Assembly: GCA_944342015.1 (NCBI GenBank)
Contig: CALVMC010000004.1
Location: 62,001 to 126,000 of the forward strand
Reading direction: 5' to 3'
DNA: 64,000 bases
Source of the DNA: an uncultured Clostridia bacterium
GTDB lineage: Bacteria; Bacillota; Clostridia; Christensenellales; CALVMC01
Part shown: in pieces, positions 33,477-43,649 of the stretch
How the letters are laid out: every line of letters begins with the position of its first letter
How positions within the stretch are numbered: position 1 is the stretch's first letter
Program-made: the position numbers and the translations under genes
Notes under the pieces: model-generated
What the model was told of the DNA's origin: nothing
Seen by the model: the letters and a program-made list of their open reading frames with translations, nothing else
Database searches by the model: none

Positions 33477-34489
33477 TCCGCTTTAACCTCCTTGTTTTTT
33501 TTGAAATTGAGTTTTTTGCGCACCGCACCGAAAGGACGGGGATAAATATATTTATCGATTAAAGGCGTAACTATATTCATAATGAGAATTGCAAAGGAAA
33601 CGCCTTCGGGCATATTTGAAAATTTTCTTATAAGAACGGTCAGAATACCTAATCCCAAAGCATAGACTATGACGCCCCAAAAGCCGTTCGGACTCGTAGA
33701 GTAATCTGTCGCCATAAATATTGCGCCGAGCATAAGACCGCCGCTCAGTATGCTCGGAAGAAAATAGGCAATATCGAGTTCGATAAGAGAGGTAAGAAAT
33801 CCTACGGTAAGGATATAAATAAGAGGAATTTTATAATCTATTACCCTTCTTACGATAAGATACACTCCGCCGATAAGAAGAGCAAGTGCGCTGACTTCGC
33901 CCGCCGAACCTCCGGTAGTTCCGAGGAACAAATCGAGAAGATTAATAGAAGCCACGCTGCCTTCGGATTTTATAATCGCAAGCGGAGTTGCCGAAGTCAA
34001 TCCGTCGTAATTTGACATTCCGAAATAAGAGAAGAGATTAGCCCCGTCCGAAAGGTCGATAGGCTTAATCCATGTAGTCATAGCCGCCGTCCAGGCAAGC
34101 ATAACGAATATACGGGCGGTAATTGCGGGATTTGCAAAGTTCTTCCCCAGACCGCCAAAGAGCATTTTCACAACCATAATAGCGAAAATACTTCCTATTA
34201 CGGGGATATACAAAGGAACGACGGGCGGTAAATTCAAGGCAAGTAAAAGTCCGGTAACGACAGCCGAAAGGTCGGAAGTCGTCTGAGGTTTTTTAGTAAT
34301 GAAATTGTAGAACCACTCTGAAAAAACCGCCGAAGCAATCGAAACGATAGCAACGACAAGAGGGAAAAACCCGAAAATCAGAACCGATGCGATAAGCGCA
34401 GGAATAAGTGCGATTATAACATCGAGCATAATACGCTGAGTCGTTGCGGAATTTTTAAAGTGGGGCGATTGTGAAACGGTATATGCCAT
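33473..34489 (-). CDS. rnfD: Rnf complex subunit D, FMN membrane subunit
   Basis: About ten transmembrane helices. DGLTSATPLAII carries the Thr that holds covalent FMN in the family; KMLFGGLGKNFANPA and FMATDYSTSPN are conserved loops. 338 residues. One base separates it from rnfC. Confidence 0.95.
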   Translation of the reverse strand: MAYTVSQSPHFKNSATTQRIMLDVIIALIPALIASVLIFGFFPLVVAIVSIASAVFSEWFYNFITKKPQTTSDLSAVVTGLLLALNLPPVVPLYIPVIGSIFAIMVVKMLFGGLGKNFANPAITARIFVMLAWTAAMTTWIKPIDLSDGANLFSYFGMSNYDGLTSATPLAIIKSEGSVASINLLDLFLGTTGGSAGEVSALALLIGGVYLIVRRVIDYKIPLIYILTVGFLTSLIELDIAYFLPSILSGGLMLGAIFMATDYSTSPNGFWGVIVYALGLGILTVLIRKFSNMPEGVSFAILIMNIVTPLIDKYIYPRPFGAVRKKLNFKKNKEVKAE

Positions 34490-34490
34490 A

Positions 34491-35792
34491 TTATTTGCCC
34501 CCCGAAGCTCTGTCGAGTCTTTTGCCCTGTCTTACGCTCTGAACGATACTTCTTTTAGCGGGACACACATAAGCGCAGCTGCCGCACTCGATACAGTTAT
34601 TCAATCCGTATTTTTTTGCACCCTGCAAGTCGCCCGAAATCACGCACGAGTCGATAAACATAGGCATAAGCCTCATAGGACATGCACGGGCGCATCTTGC
34701 GCAGTTTATACATGCGGATGGTTTGTTGAAATCGGTTTCTTCTTTCGTCAGAAAAAGAACAGCGCTGCTGTTTTTACATATAGCGGCGTCCAAACTTGCC
34801 TGAGCAAAGCCCATCATAGGGCCGCCGCTTATAACTTTTGCGACTTTTATATCGCCTTCGCTCGAACATCTTGAAAGGAGAAAATCGTAGGTAACTCCCG
34901 TCGGAACAAAAAAGTTGCCCGGTTTATCGATAGCCCTTCCCGAAACGGTAAGGGCACGGGAATACAAGGGTTTATTAAGTTCCATAGCCTCATAGACGCT
35001 GTATGCGGTATGTATATTTTCCACAACAACCCCTGCTTTTGCAGGAAGAGCGCCTGCCGGAACCTTTCTTTTGGTAACAGAATAAATAAGTTGTCTTTCC
35101 GCTCCCTGCGGATATTTTTCCTTGACGGCAATAACTTCTATATCGGAATGAGCGACATTTTTCAATGCTTCGACAGCGCTCATTTTATTGTCTTCGATAC
35201 CTATATAAACCTTTTCAACTCCGAGAGCTTTTTTTAGCCATACCGCTCCTGCGATAACCTCCTTGCTTTTTTCAAGCATAAGTCTGTAATCGCAAGTTAT
35301 ATAGGGCTCGCATTCTGCGCCGTTTATTATAAGAGTATCTACTTTATCCTGAGGTTTGAGTTTGATATGCGTAGGAAACCCTGCCCCGCCCATACCGACG
35401 ATGCCGGCAGTTTTAATTCTTTCGATAATATCGTCGGCGGTAACTTTATCCAAATCGAGTGAAGGTAAAAGTACTTCTTCATTTGAAAAGTCGTTTTTTA
35501 TAACGACATGTTTACACATTATGCCCTGAGCGTTTACTCTGTCCGCAATTGCTTCCACTTCTCCCGAAACGGAAGAGTAAATATTTGCCGAAAAAGCTCC
35601 CGACGCCGCACCTATTAAAGTACCGCATTTTACCTTGTCTCCCGGTTTTACCAGACAGTCTGCCGGCTTTCCTATATGCTGAGACAGGCAAATATAAACC
35701 TTTTCCGGTGCGTCTAAATTTCTTAAAGGAATACTTTTTGTTATATCCTTATTATCTTTAACATGTATTCCGTGCGGAAAAGTAAATTTCAA
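34491..35792 (-). CDS. rnfC: Rnf complex subunit C, NADH-binding iron-sulfur subunit
   Basis: Cytoplasmic subunit that reduces NAD with FMN and two 4Fe-4S clusters. FPHGIHVKDNKD at the N-terminus, GMGGAGFPTHIKL as the flavin/NAD site, then CINCARCARACP and CIECGSCAYVCP. 433 residues. The start is TTG at 35792, 8 bases after AAGGAG; no ATG fits. First gene of the operon, under the promoter at 35823-35852. Confidence 0.95.
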   Translation of the reverse strand: MKFTFPHGIHVKDNKDITKSIPLRNLDAPEKVYICLSQHIGKPADCLVKPGDKVKCGTLIGAASGAFSANIYSSVSGEVEAIADRVNAQGIMCKHVVIKNDFSNEEVLLPSLDLDKVTADDIIERIKTAGIVGMGGAGFPTHIKLKPQDKVDTLIINGAECEPYITCDYRLMLEKSKEVIAGAVWLKKALGVEKVYIGIEDNKMSAVEALKNVAHSDIEVIAVKEKYPQGAERQLIYSVTKRKVPAGALPAKAGVVVENIHTAYSVYEAMELNKPLYSRALTVSGRAIDKPGNFFVPTGVTYDFLLSRCSSEGDIKVAKVISGGPMMGFAQASLDAAICKNSSAVLFLTKEETDFNKPSACINCARCARACPMRLMPMFIDSCVISGDLQGAKKYGLNNCIECGSCAYVCPAKRSIVQSVRQGKRLDRASGGK

Positions 35793-35822
35793 AATTATAC
35801 TCCTTAAAGCTTAGTTATTTTA

Positions 35823-35852
35823 ATGATAACATAAAAAATATTTGCTTGTAAA
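35823..35852 (-). promoter_or_regulatory. promoter of the rnf operon
   Basis: TTTACA, 18-base spacer, TGTTATCAT (extended -10, one mismatch), about 30 bases before the TTG start. Confidence 0.65.
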
Positions 35853-36174
35853 ATATTTTTCAGCAATTTTCCGATAATATATTTATATTACTGCAATAGA
35901 TAATATATTATAAAATTTAAAATATAATTAGCAGTTGCAGTTTATGTTTAGATTTAATAAAAAGATAACATGTTAGTATTTGCGATTTTGACAATAAAGA
36001 AAACAAGCGGTTATTTAAGTTTTAATCAAACCGAAAGAAAGTTTTCTATAATGGTTACTCCCAAAAAATAAGAAACAGTTATTCGTAAAAATAATTTCGA
36101 TACTTTTAATTCTTATATAAAATTAATATGTATATCAAAAACAATCTGAAAGAAAAGGAAATATTTTATCGAAG
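35853..36174. other. intergenic region with no gene
   Basis: AT-rich; GATAATATATT occurs twice near 35873 and 35905 as a short direct repeat. No terminator for the TSUP pair and no reading frame of note. Confidence 0.5.
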
Positions 36175-36597
36175 TCAAAGTTTAATATTAGTTAAATTTT
36201 TATTTGCCTTACGCCCTTTTCTGTTTTTAAAAAATTTATAACCTTCCGAAACAAACATTGCAACAGCTATTATGACAAGAAAAATCCCGAAACATTTCTT
36301 TAAAATTTCCGATTTGATATCGACTGCGTAAAAGGAAGTTATAACCGTAGTAATCAACGACGGAAGAAGAAGATACCATACCGAAGGAAAGTCCACGAGT
36401 TTATTTTTTATATGGATAATCAGAGTAACAAGAGCCATAGGCACAAAAGCGATAAGATTTACAGCTTGCGCAGTTACCTGCTCGACATTCATAAAAATCG
36501 TGATAAGCGGTATAAATAAAGTTCCGCCGCCCATACCCATACCGCCGAGAATTCCGCCCGTAAGTCCTATTGCAAAATACAACCAACCTTCGCTCAT
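36175..36597 (-). CDS. TauE/SafE (TSUP) half-transporter, C-terminal half
   Basis: 140 residues, four hydrophobic segments. Opens with AIGLTGGILGGMGMGGGTLFIPL, the glycine-rich repeat signature of TSUP anion/sulfur-compound exporters. Full-length members have two such repeats in about 250-260 residues; here each repeat is a separate gene. Its ATG overlaps the stop of the partner gene as ATGA, with GGAG a little upstream, so this is a designed junction and not a frameshift. Likely forms a heterodimer with its neighbour; substrate unknown. Confidence 0.85.
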   Translation of the reverse strand: MSEGWLYFAIGLTGGILGGMGMGGGTLFIPLITIFMNVEQVTAQAVNLIAFVPMALVTLIIHIKNKLVDFPSVWYLLLPSLITTVITSFYAVDIKSEILKKCFGIFLVIIAVAMFVSEGYKFFKNRKGRKANKNLTNIKL

Positions 36598-37031
36598 AAA
36601 ATCATTTTAACTCCTGCGGCAAACATTATTCCGTAAAATATTAGTTTAAGAAAATTATTCGATAAATTTTTGAGAAGAAGAGCTCCCGCAATTCCGCCTA
36701 TAATAATTCCGAGCGTCGAAGGACCTCCCACCTTGAAATCGAAGGCGCCTTTAAGACAGTATACAATACCCGAAACAAGACATAACGGAAGAATAACGGC
36801 TATTGCGGTTGCGTGGGCTTTCTTTTCTTCCAAACTTAAAATAACCGTCAAAGCGGGAACGACGAGCATGCCTCCCCCTCCTCCGAAAAAACCGTTTACG
36901 GCTCCTATAAATAATCCGGCAAAAACAAGAACAAAAAATTTTTTCAGAATTTTGGCTCTGTTTGTTTTTACCAATTCGGGAAAATAACAGCAATTTCCAT
37001 TCCCGATATAATCCGTGTAAACCTTTTTCAT
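36594..37031 (-). CDS. TauE/SafE (TSUP) half-transporter, N-terminal half
   Basis: 145 residues. After a polar 30-residue start, FAGLFIGAVNGFFGGGGGMLVVPAL is the TSUP repeat signature, followed by three more hydrophobic segments and a short C-terminus. GGAGAAAATAAA precedes the ATG. Paired with the following half gene by a 4-base overlap. Confidence 0.85.
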   Translation of the reverse strand: MKKVYTDYIGNGNCCYFPELVKTNRAKILKKFFVLVFAGLFIGAVNGFFGGGGGMLVVPALTVILSLEEKKAHATAIAVILPLCLVSGIVYCLKGAFDFKVGGPSTLGIIIGGIAGALLLKNLSNNFLKLIFYGIMFAAGVKMIL

Positions 37032-37374
37032 TTTATTTTCTCCGACTCAAATTTTTCAACTACAATAATAATTTGTTTAGATATTCTGAAATTATACCCT
37101 TTCCAATTTACTGCTTATGGTAAAACTTTTAATGAACTTCATAGTTAGGCTCAAACCGTTAGAGCTCTTTATTGCTTTGAATTGCAAAACAATAAATAAA
37201 TTATTTATATTATCGTTTAAACTGAGCAAGCTTTTTTTATTTACCGACGGACACGTTATCGTTTTCTGAAAAAGCCGTTTGAAATCTTTACCCGTTCATT
37301 TAACGAAAAATAAAGCCTATGTTTAAAAGATAAAGGCGGGTGTATAATTATTTAATAAAAAATATTTATTTTTC
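37032..37374. other. intergenic region between divergent genes
   Basis: Contains the putative promoter of the lipoprotein gene at its right end and a TATAAT near 37094 that may serve the TSUP genes. Nothing else recognised. Confidence 0.5.
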
Positions 37375-37403
37375 TTGCTAAAATTTATATTGTTTGTTAG
37401 AAT
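37375..37403 (+). promoter_or_regulatory. promoter of the 1,283-residue lipoprotein gene
   Basis: TTGCTA, 17-base spacer, TAGAAT, 35 bases before the start codon. Confidence 0.6.
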
Positions 37404-37437
37404 AAAAGCAATTCTAAATTAAAAAAGGAAAAGAAGA

Positions 37438-40400
37438 ATGAAAGCAACTAAGGCAAAAAAATATTTTACAATTTTTATCGTTATGATAATTTGTATAGCA
37501 ATGGTTTTCGGTATCGCAGCTTGTACTCCGACTATTAAGGAAAGCGAAGTCGATGTTTCGGGCGAAGATACGGCAAACGTTAAAAACGGTAATTTCGAAA
37601 GAGCTTCGGGAACAACATATCCCTTGACTCCCGAATCCTGGACGGCAAGCCCCGGTCAGACCGGAGGAAGCTCCGCAACGCCTACCGATGAAGATTCGAT
37701 TATAAACGGCGTAATTTCCGTCGATGAAAACGAATACAATTCGAACAAGAGACGCTGGGGCAATCTCGATAATCCCGGTACTCACGAGGGAGCCGAAGGC
37801 GACAGAATGCTTATGATTTACAATAAAGTAGACAACGCATACCGCTACACCCTTTCCTCGATAACTCTTACGAAAGGTAAATATTATCTTTTGACAATGT
37901 GGGTTAAAACCGTTAATGTGGAAGGTTTCGGCGCATCGGTATATGTAACGAATTCCGCTTACGGCGAAGTCAAAAACATAGATACCCAATCGCAATGGGT
38001 ACAGTATTCCTTTTATATTGAAAGTTCGGTCATAAATGATTACTCCATAAACCTTTCGATTGGTCTTGGCGAAGGCGGACTTTCAGACGGTAAACTTGCA
38101 AAAGGATACGCTTTCTTCGATGATATTTTCCTTAACGAAATAGACGCAGCAACTTATAACTCGGCAACAGAGAACGATTATACGCAAAAATACACCCTTA
38201 CTCTTCCCGACAGAGACTTCGATTATATAAACAGTTCTTCGACTCAGCCTTACAGTCTGTCTTCCTCTTATACCGCTCTCAGCGGCGAAGACGTTTCCAC
38301 CGGCTCGTCGTATGTGACAAGAGGCATTGTGGACACCTCTCTTTCGGACGCATCGGTATTCAGTAAAAAGATAAGCATCGACGGCTCTTCTTCCAACACG
38401 ATAACAATTCCGGCTATCGAGCCTATGGACGCAGCTCAGAGTTCGAGAATGCTGCTTATTGCGTCTACAAACGCTACTACCATGACCACTGTGGGGTACC
38501 GTTCGACAAGACAGATGCGTTTCTCGTTCGGTGAAAACAACTATTATAAACTCTCTATCAGAGTGGCTTCCTATATATGCGAAGGCGCAGGAGCTTATAT
38601 CAAACTTACCGAAGGATCGAATGACAAAAGCGACAAATATCAGATTTCCGATATCGTAACCAACGGAGAATGGAGCGTGGCTACTTTCTATATTCAATCG
38701 AATCAGGTAAGAAACCGTGACTTCTATATCGAATTCTGGCTCGGCGACGGCGGAAATCTCGAAACGGGTAAACTTTCAAGAGGATATGCTTTCTTCGATT
38801 ATATCACTCTCGAAGAAATCAACGAAGAAGAGTTCAATACCCGTCCTACAACTTCTCTTTCCTGCACGGTTGATTTAACCGACGATACGGAAAATCTTAT
38901 TAAAACGGATTTTACAAACGGAACCAACGGTGATTATTTCGTTGCAAGTTCTTATGTAGACGAAAACGACGAAACGGTAATAAGAGACAATATTGCAACT
39001 TACGAATTCATTACCACAACTGCTTGGGACGCAAATAAATATTCCGATATATCCAATCCTCTCTCCCCGACTGACGCTTCGAGTTATATCTGCATTATTC
39101 ACCACAGCGAACCAACCATAACGAAACTTAATTATTCCGAAAGCGGTAACATTTATCCTTTCGCTATTGTTCCGAACAGAACTTACAGAATTGCCCTTTG
39201 GGTGAAAACGGAAAAAGCTCTTTCTAAAACCGGTATTTCCGTTAACATTATAAAAGAAGAGGACGGAAAGCAAACCACAGTTACCAACATTTCCGATTTC
39301 AATTCCGCCGACAACACAATTAACGAAGCTTATAACGGTTACACCGAACTCGTGTTTTATATCGAAGGGTCGACTTTAACGAATTCCGACGATGTGGCTG
39401 CGGATACGGTAAATATCGGAATCGAAATTCTCTTCGGAAACGGTTCTAAATATAATTCCGCTAAATTTGCAAAAGGTTACGCATTTATAGCAAATGTAAA
39501 TATGCAGGAAATTTCCTATTCGGAATATTCCAATGCTACCACTTCTTCAACCGTTATCAAAAAATCTCTTTCAGAAACCTCCCCCGCAGTAAGCAACGGC
39601 GGTTTTGACAGCATAGACAAAACAGATACCGAATTCGATATAAACGGTTATCCCGTTAGATACGAAGAAGACGATGTGGATAAACTTAATCCCGAATATA
39701 TTTTGGGAAATCCCACAAACTGGTCGGAAACCGATGAAAACGAAAATTTCGACGCAGGTATCATAAACAAAAACAATACCGTTCTTGTTAACAAATATAA
39801 TCTCGGAACAAATATTTATAACGGTTATCCTTTTGAAGCAGGCGCTCCTAACTTTATGTATATAGGCGCAAACTCCGCTATAATCGAAGGAACAAGCGCT
39901 TACGGATATTCTCTTAATTCGGGAAACAAGATTTCCCTTTCCTCGAACTCTTACTACAAAGTTACCGTTTGGCTCAAACTCTATAAAGGTACTGCAAGTA
40001 TAGTAATTAAAAACAGCACCGATTCAAAAGAAACGGTATTTAAAATAACTCAGTCCGACGCCTCACTTTCAGCCGACAATGTAGAATTCAAACAGTACGA
40101 TTTGTATGTCGAAGTCGGCATGACAAGCGCAAGTCTTACCGTTTCAGTGTATCTCGGCGACTATAACAGCACATCCAATACTTACTCGGCAGACGACAGA
40201 CTTATTTTCGACAGCGTACAGTATATTACAATCGACAGCGAAAAATTCAATAACGCAGTAACTTCCGATACCGTTAAAAAAGAATCTTATGTCGTCGACG
40301 GTTTCGATACTACAAGCGATTACTCTGAAACCACTTCCACCGTATCCCCGTCAGGCTGGACAGGCGCACTTGTCGATTCAAATGCGTCATCTTCGAGCTC

Positions 40401-41289
40401 AGACCTTAAAAGCGGCGTTCTTTCAAAGGAACACAGCTTTACGGAAAACTGGCTCACTTCCGAAGAGCTCTCTCAGATATTCGGAACATTCAGCCATGAA
40501 ATAACAGACGGCGACAGAACTACAACCGAAACCCTCGATACCGGAAACTATGTTCTCGTTATAGACGGACTCAATCCTACAACATATAAATACACCACTT
40601 CGAGTTCGACTACATTCTCCTCCGGCACAAAACAGTATGAAGTCAGCGTATGGGTAATGACTCAGAACATAGAAGGCGAAAAAGGCGCATTTATAAGACT
40701 TCTTATAAACAAAAAGACCTATACTTTCGAAAATATCAATACAGAAGGACAATGGAAAAAATATACCTTTATGGTTCAGACTTCTGCAAACAAATCCCTT
40801 TCTTCGATATATATTGCTCTCGGTATCGGCGATACGGGTGAAGAAAATTATGTTAAAGGAAGAGCTTTCTTCGATAATGTGACATTAAGAGAAGTCACCG
40901 ATGTAAAAGTAGGCGAATCCACTTATTTCGATTATGTTGTTCCTGCCGAAACGGTGGAAAATGAAGAAGGCGAAGAAACTTCGGTTACCGAAAAATTCGA
41001 TACAAATTACAAAATGAGACTTGTATTCACCGATGACCTCTCCGTCGAAACGGAAACCGAACCTACGGAAGAAGAACCTACTACTAACGATTATTTCTGG
41101 CTTATAATTTCTTCTGCCGTTGTAGGCGGTATTATAATTCTCGTTGTGCTTGTCTACTACGGACGCAAGCTTTACATTAAACAAATTAAACCGAGAATGA
41201 AAAAGAAAAAAGAAAAAGCCAATTACAATCTTGCAGAAGAAGACGATAAAAACGATAAACACTTAGACGAATTCAAGGATAAAGAATAA
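37438..41289 (+). CDS. five-module surface lipoprotein with C-terminal membrane helix
   Basis: 1,283 residues. Signal peptide with lipobox GIAAC, Cys29. Then five repeats of about 230 residues, each ending with a variant of [KR]-G-Y-A-F-F-D-x-[IV]-x-L-x-E-I (near 221, 447, 679, 921 and 1140) and containing a GNFE/GGFD start and a YK-x-[ST]-[VIM]-W-V strand; this is the pattern of beta-sandwich carbohydrate-binding modules (CBM4/9-like), by appearance only. A transmembrane helix at about 1218-1243 and a charged 40-residue cytoplasmic tail follow. Lipid and helix would anchor both ends. No catalytic domain. Ribosome binding site AAAGGAAAAGAAGA. Likely glycan binding at the cell surface. Confidence 0.85.
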   Translation: MKATKAKKYFTIFIVMIICIAMVFGIAACTPTIKESEVDVSGEDTANVKNGNFERASGTTYPLTPESWTASPGQTGGSSATPTDEDSIINGVISVDENEYNSNKRRWGNLDNPGTHEGAEGDRMLMIYNKVDNAYRYTLSSITLTKGKYYLLTMWVKTVNVEGFGASVYVTNSAYGEVKNIDTQSQWVQYSFYIESSVINDYSINLSIGLGEGGLSDGKLAKGYAFFDDIFLNEIDAATYNSATENDYTQKYTLTLPDRDFDYINSSSTQPYSLSSSYTALSGEDVSTGSSYVTRGIVDTSLSDASVFSKKISIDGSSSNTITIPAIEPMDAAQSSRMLLIASTNATTMTTVGYRSTRQMRFSFGENNYYKLSIRVASYICEGAGAYIKLTEGSNDKSDKYQISDIVTNGEWSVATFYIQSNQVRNRDFYIEFWLGDGGNLETGKLSRGYAFFDYITLEEINEEEFNTRPTTSLSCTVDLTDDTENLIKTDFTNGTNGDYFVASSYVDENDETVIRDNIATYEFITTTAWDANKYSDISNPLSPTDASSYICIIHHSEPTITKLNYSESGNIYPFAIVPNRTYRIALWVKTEKALSKTGISVNIIKEEDGKQTTVTNISDFNSADNTINEAYNGYTELVFYIEGSTLTNSDDVAADTVNIGIEILFGNGSKYNSAKFAKGYAFIANVNMQEISYSEYSNATTSSTVIKKSLSETSPAVSNGGFDSIDKTDTEFDINGYPVRYEEDDVDKLNPEYILGNPTNWSETDENENFDAGIINKNNTVLVNKYNLGTNIYNGYPFEAGAPNFMYIGANSAIIEGTSAYGYSLNSGNKISLSSNSYYKVTVWLKLYKGTASIVIKNSTDSKETVFKITQSDASLSADNVEFKQYDLYVEVGMTSASLTVSVYLGDYNSTSNTYSADDRLIFDSVQYITIDSEKFNNAVTSDTVKKESYVVDGFDTTSDYSETTSTVSPSGWTGALVDSNASSSSSDLKSGVLSKEHSFTENWLTSEELSQIFGTFSHEITDGDRTTTETLDTGNYVLVIDGLNPTTYKYTTSSSTTFSSGTKQYEVSVWVMTQNIEGEKGAFIRLLINKKTYTFENINTEGQWKKYTFMVQTSANKSLSSIYIALGIGDTGEENYVKGRAFFDNVTLREVTDVKVGESTYFDYVVPAETVENEEGEETSVTEKFDTNYKMRLVFTDDLSVETETEPTEEEPTTNDYFWLIISSAVVGGIIILVVLVYYGRKLYIKQIKPRMKKKKEKANYNLAEEDDKNDKHLDEFKDKE

Positions 41290-41318
41290 AAATTAAATAA
41301 TAAAAATTATAGTTAATA

Positions 41319-41349
41319 AAAAAAGTCGGAAAATGTTCCGACTTTTTTT
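41319..41349. terminator. terminator after the five-module lipoprotein gene
   Basis: AAAAAGTCGGAA / TTCCGACTTTTT hairpin with T-run; also fits the converging LysM gene. Confidence 0.85.
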
Positions 41350-41458
41350 GTTTTGTAATTGAATTATCTTATTCATTTAATAACTAATTAAAAAAATTTA
41401 ATCTCATTAAATAAAAGTGTTTTAACGGCTATTGTTTTTTAAGTTAAAATGAAACCGT

Positions 41459-41758
41459 TTATTCTATTCTAAGTATCTCCCCTGCAAAAAGAAAGTCGCC
41501 TTTTTTGGGATTTAGTTCTTTAAGTCTTTCTTTGGGTATGTTGAGTTTTTGAGATATTATATCCAATGTTTCCAAAGGCTGCGTTATGTACTTTTTACAA
41601 CTCAACTTTTCTACCGCAACATACATTCCTTCAAAAAGCCTTTCACCCGGCAAATCAAGATTATTAACCGCCTTGAACTCGTTTGTTTCCATTACGAATT
41701 TTCTCGATATGCTTTCTATACTGTCCCCTTTTTTTACACGATATATAATATAATCCAT
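41459..41758 (-). CDS. small protein with two LysM domains
   Basis: 99 residues. LysM 1 (YRVKKGDSIESISRKF...NNLDLPGERLFEGMYV) is clear; LysM 2 (LETLDIISQKLNIPKERLKELN) is weaker. No signal peptide or membrane helix. I start at ATG 41758 after CGGGGAAA; an upstream in-frame TTG lies within that site. LysM binds peptidoglycan. Without export signal it could act in the mother cell on the spore coat or cortex, as SafA does; that is inference. Confidence 0.82.
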   Translation of the reverse strand: MDYIIYRVKKGDSIESISRKFVMETNEFKAVNNLDLPGERLFEGMYVAVEKLSCKKYITQPLETLDIISQKLNIPKERLKELNPKKGDFLFAGEILRIE

Positions 41759-42051
41759 ATTTCCCCGCAACGATTTTAATCGGTATTAATATTGTATAAT
41801 AATTATATATTTAATATATGTTATCCTTGAAAATAATATTTCAAATTTAATCATTTAAATAAATATATTCCTTTAAATTCCTCTTCTTGATTAGGTTTTC
41901 GTTTCAACATAAAAAATGAAAGTTTTTTTTAAACTTTTAAATGCTTTTCGTTCTTTCAAATGCTTTCGGATAATGCTTTATCATAAAGTCTTTTCGAATA
42001 AACCCAATATTTTTAAATACAATATTATATACCCTTTTAAAGGAACTGATA

Positions 42052-43545
42052 ATGGCAAAGAAAATTTACAAGGCTTTTTTTACCGTGACGGTCTTTTCCG
42101 TAATAACAAGACTTCTTTCTTTCGTTTTCAAAATTTATCTTTCGAGAACGCTCGGAGCCGAAGCAATAGGACTGTTTCAGATATGTATTTCGGTATTTAT
42201 GATGCTGCTTTGCCTTTCTGCAACGGGTATTCCCTTATATGTATCGAGAAAAACCGCCGAAATAGAAAAAGGCGGAACAATGAATAAAGAAGAAGCAAGC
42301 GTTGTTACCACAAGTCTTATCATCGGACTTTCTATTTCGGTAATTACCCTTGTGGTTTTTCTTATATTTAAAAATTATCTGAGTTTTCTTTTTTCAGACA
42401 AAAGAGCCATTCCTCTTTTTTTAATAATGCTGCCTGCATTACTATCTTCTACAATTTACTCGATTATAAGAGGTTGGTTCTGGGGCAGAAAAAATTTTTC
42501 GGTTTTCAGTATAATGGAATTTGTAGAAGAAATACTGAGAATCTTTTTTACCGTTCTTTTAACCTGCGGACTGATATCGGGACTTTCGGGAGAAACAGGA
42601 CTTGCTATCGCATTTACCGTATCGGACTTTGTTTGCGTTACTGTACTTGTCGTCATATACTTCAAAAAAAGCGGAAGACTTGCAAAGCCTACGGGATTTA
42701 AAAATGCTTTTAAAACTTCTGCGCCTATTACGAGTATGCGGATTTTCGGCTCTATGTCCAACTCGGTAATTGCTCTTCTTTTACCACTGCAACTTATCTC
42801 TTTCGGACTTACTACTCAGGAAGCAACCGCTGTTTACGGTCAGGCGTGCGGTATGGCTATGCCTTTGCTTCTTATTCCGTCGAGTATTATTTCTCCCCTT
42901 GCGGTTATTCTTGTCCCCGAAATAGCTTCTATGCAGTCAAAAAAAGATACAGCACTTCTGACAAGATATTCAAATTCGTCCATTTCGTTTGCCATTGTTA
43001 CGGCAGGTCTTTTCCTTTCTCTTTACGCTCCGATAGGAAGTCTTTACGGATGGTTTCTTTACAATGATTTGTTTGCGGGTCAATTTGTCGAAGCCACCTG
43101 TGTTATTATGATACCTATGGCAATTTCAGGAATATCCTCTACCGTTTTAAATTCGATAGGCTTAGAAACGAAATCCTTTATCGTATATGTTATCGGTTGT
43201 TTTGTTCTTCTTTTAGGAATACTGATTTTACCGAGATTTATGGGAATATACGCCCTTTCACTCTCCCTTCTTTTATGTCATACGATTATCGCCTGTCTTA
43301 ATCTTGCGGTTTTGAAAAAATCGGCGGGAGTTTCCCTTGCGAAAATAACCAAACCGTTAATTTGCGTATGTATCTTTTCTTTAATATGTTTTTTATTGGG
43401 AAAAGGATTAGTAAATATCTGCACGGCTTATGCAGGTAAAATCACCGCAATGTTTACGGCTACGATTATTGTAGGTTTATTTTATGCGGCGCTTGTATAT
43501 CTGTTTAAACTTATCGATTTTAAAATGATTAAATTTAAAAGATAG
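42052..43545 (+). CDS. oligosaccharide flippase, SpoVB/MurJ-like (MOP superfamily)
   Basis: 497 residues with 13-14 hydrophobic segments. TRLLSFVFKIYLSRTLGAEAIGLFQI is typical of SpoVB and the YtgP group, and GWFWGRKNF, PLAVILVPEIAS and RYSNSSISF follow the family. These flip lipid-linked cell-wall precursors. Sporulation-specific SpoVB and vegetative flippases cannot be told apart from sequence alone; neighbouring LysM and DUF421 genes favour a spore role. AAAGGAAC site before ATG. Confidence 0.85.
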   Translation: MAKKIYKAFFTVTVFSVITRLLSFVFKIYLSRTLGAEAIGLFQICISVFMMLLCLSATGIPLYVSRKTAEIEKGGTMNKEEASVVTTSLIIGLSISVITLVVFLIFKNYLSFLFSDKRAIPLFLIMLPALLSSTIYSIIRGWFWGRKNFSVFSIMEFVEEILRIFFTVLLTCGLISGLSGETGLAIAFTVSDFVCVTVLVVIYFKKSGRLAKPTGFKNAFKTSAPITSMRIFGSMSNSVIALLLPLQLISFGLTTQEATAVYGQACGMAMPLLLIPSSIISPLAVILVPEIASMQSKKDTALLTRYSNSSISFAIVTAGLFLSLYAPIGSLYGWFLYNDLFAGQFVEATCVIMIPMAISGISSTVLNSIGLETKSFIVYVIGCFVLLLGILILPRFMGIYALSLSLLLCHTIIACLNLAVLKKSAGVSLAKITKPLICVCIFSLICFLLGKGLVNICTAYAGKITAMFTATIIVGLFYAALVYLFKLIDFKMIKFKR

Positions 43546-43649
43546 CGGTTTTTTCTGTTTACTGTTTATTTAATTATTACAGTAACTTAAATAAAATATA
43601 AGTTATCGGTTTTTTGAATCTTTAATTTTACATAAGAAGCTTAAAAGTT

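Noticed and set aside
36594..36597. Possible frameshift splitting one TSUP gene
   Set aside because: The halves overlap as ATGA with their own start and an upstream GGAG, and half-size TSUP genes are known; a designed pair is more likely.
37414..38697. Long antisense frames (193 and 204 codons) opposite the five-module lipoprotein gene
   Set aside because: They lack ribosome binding sites and recognisable domains, and arise from the codon bias of the sense gene.
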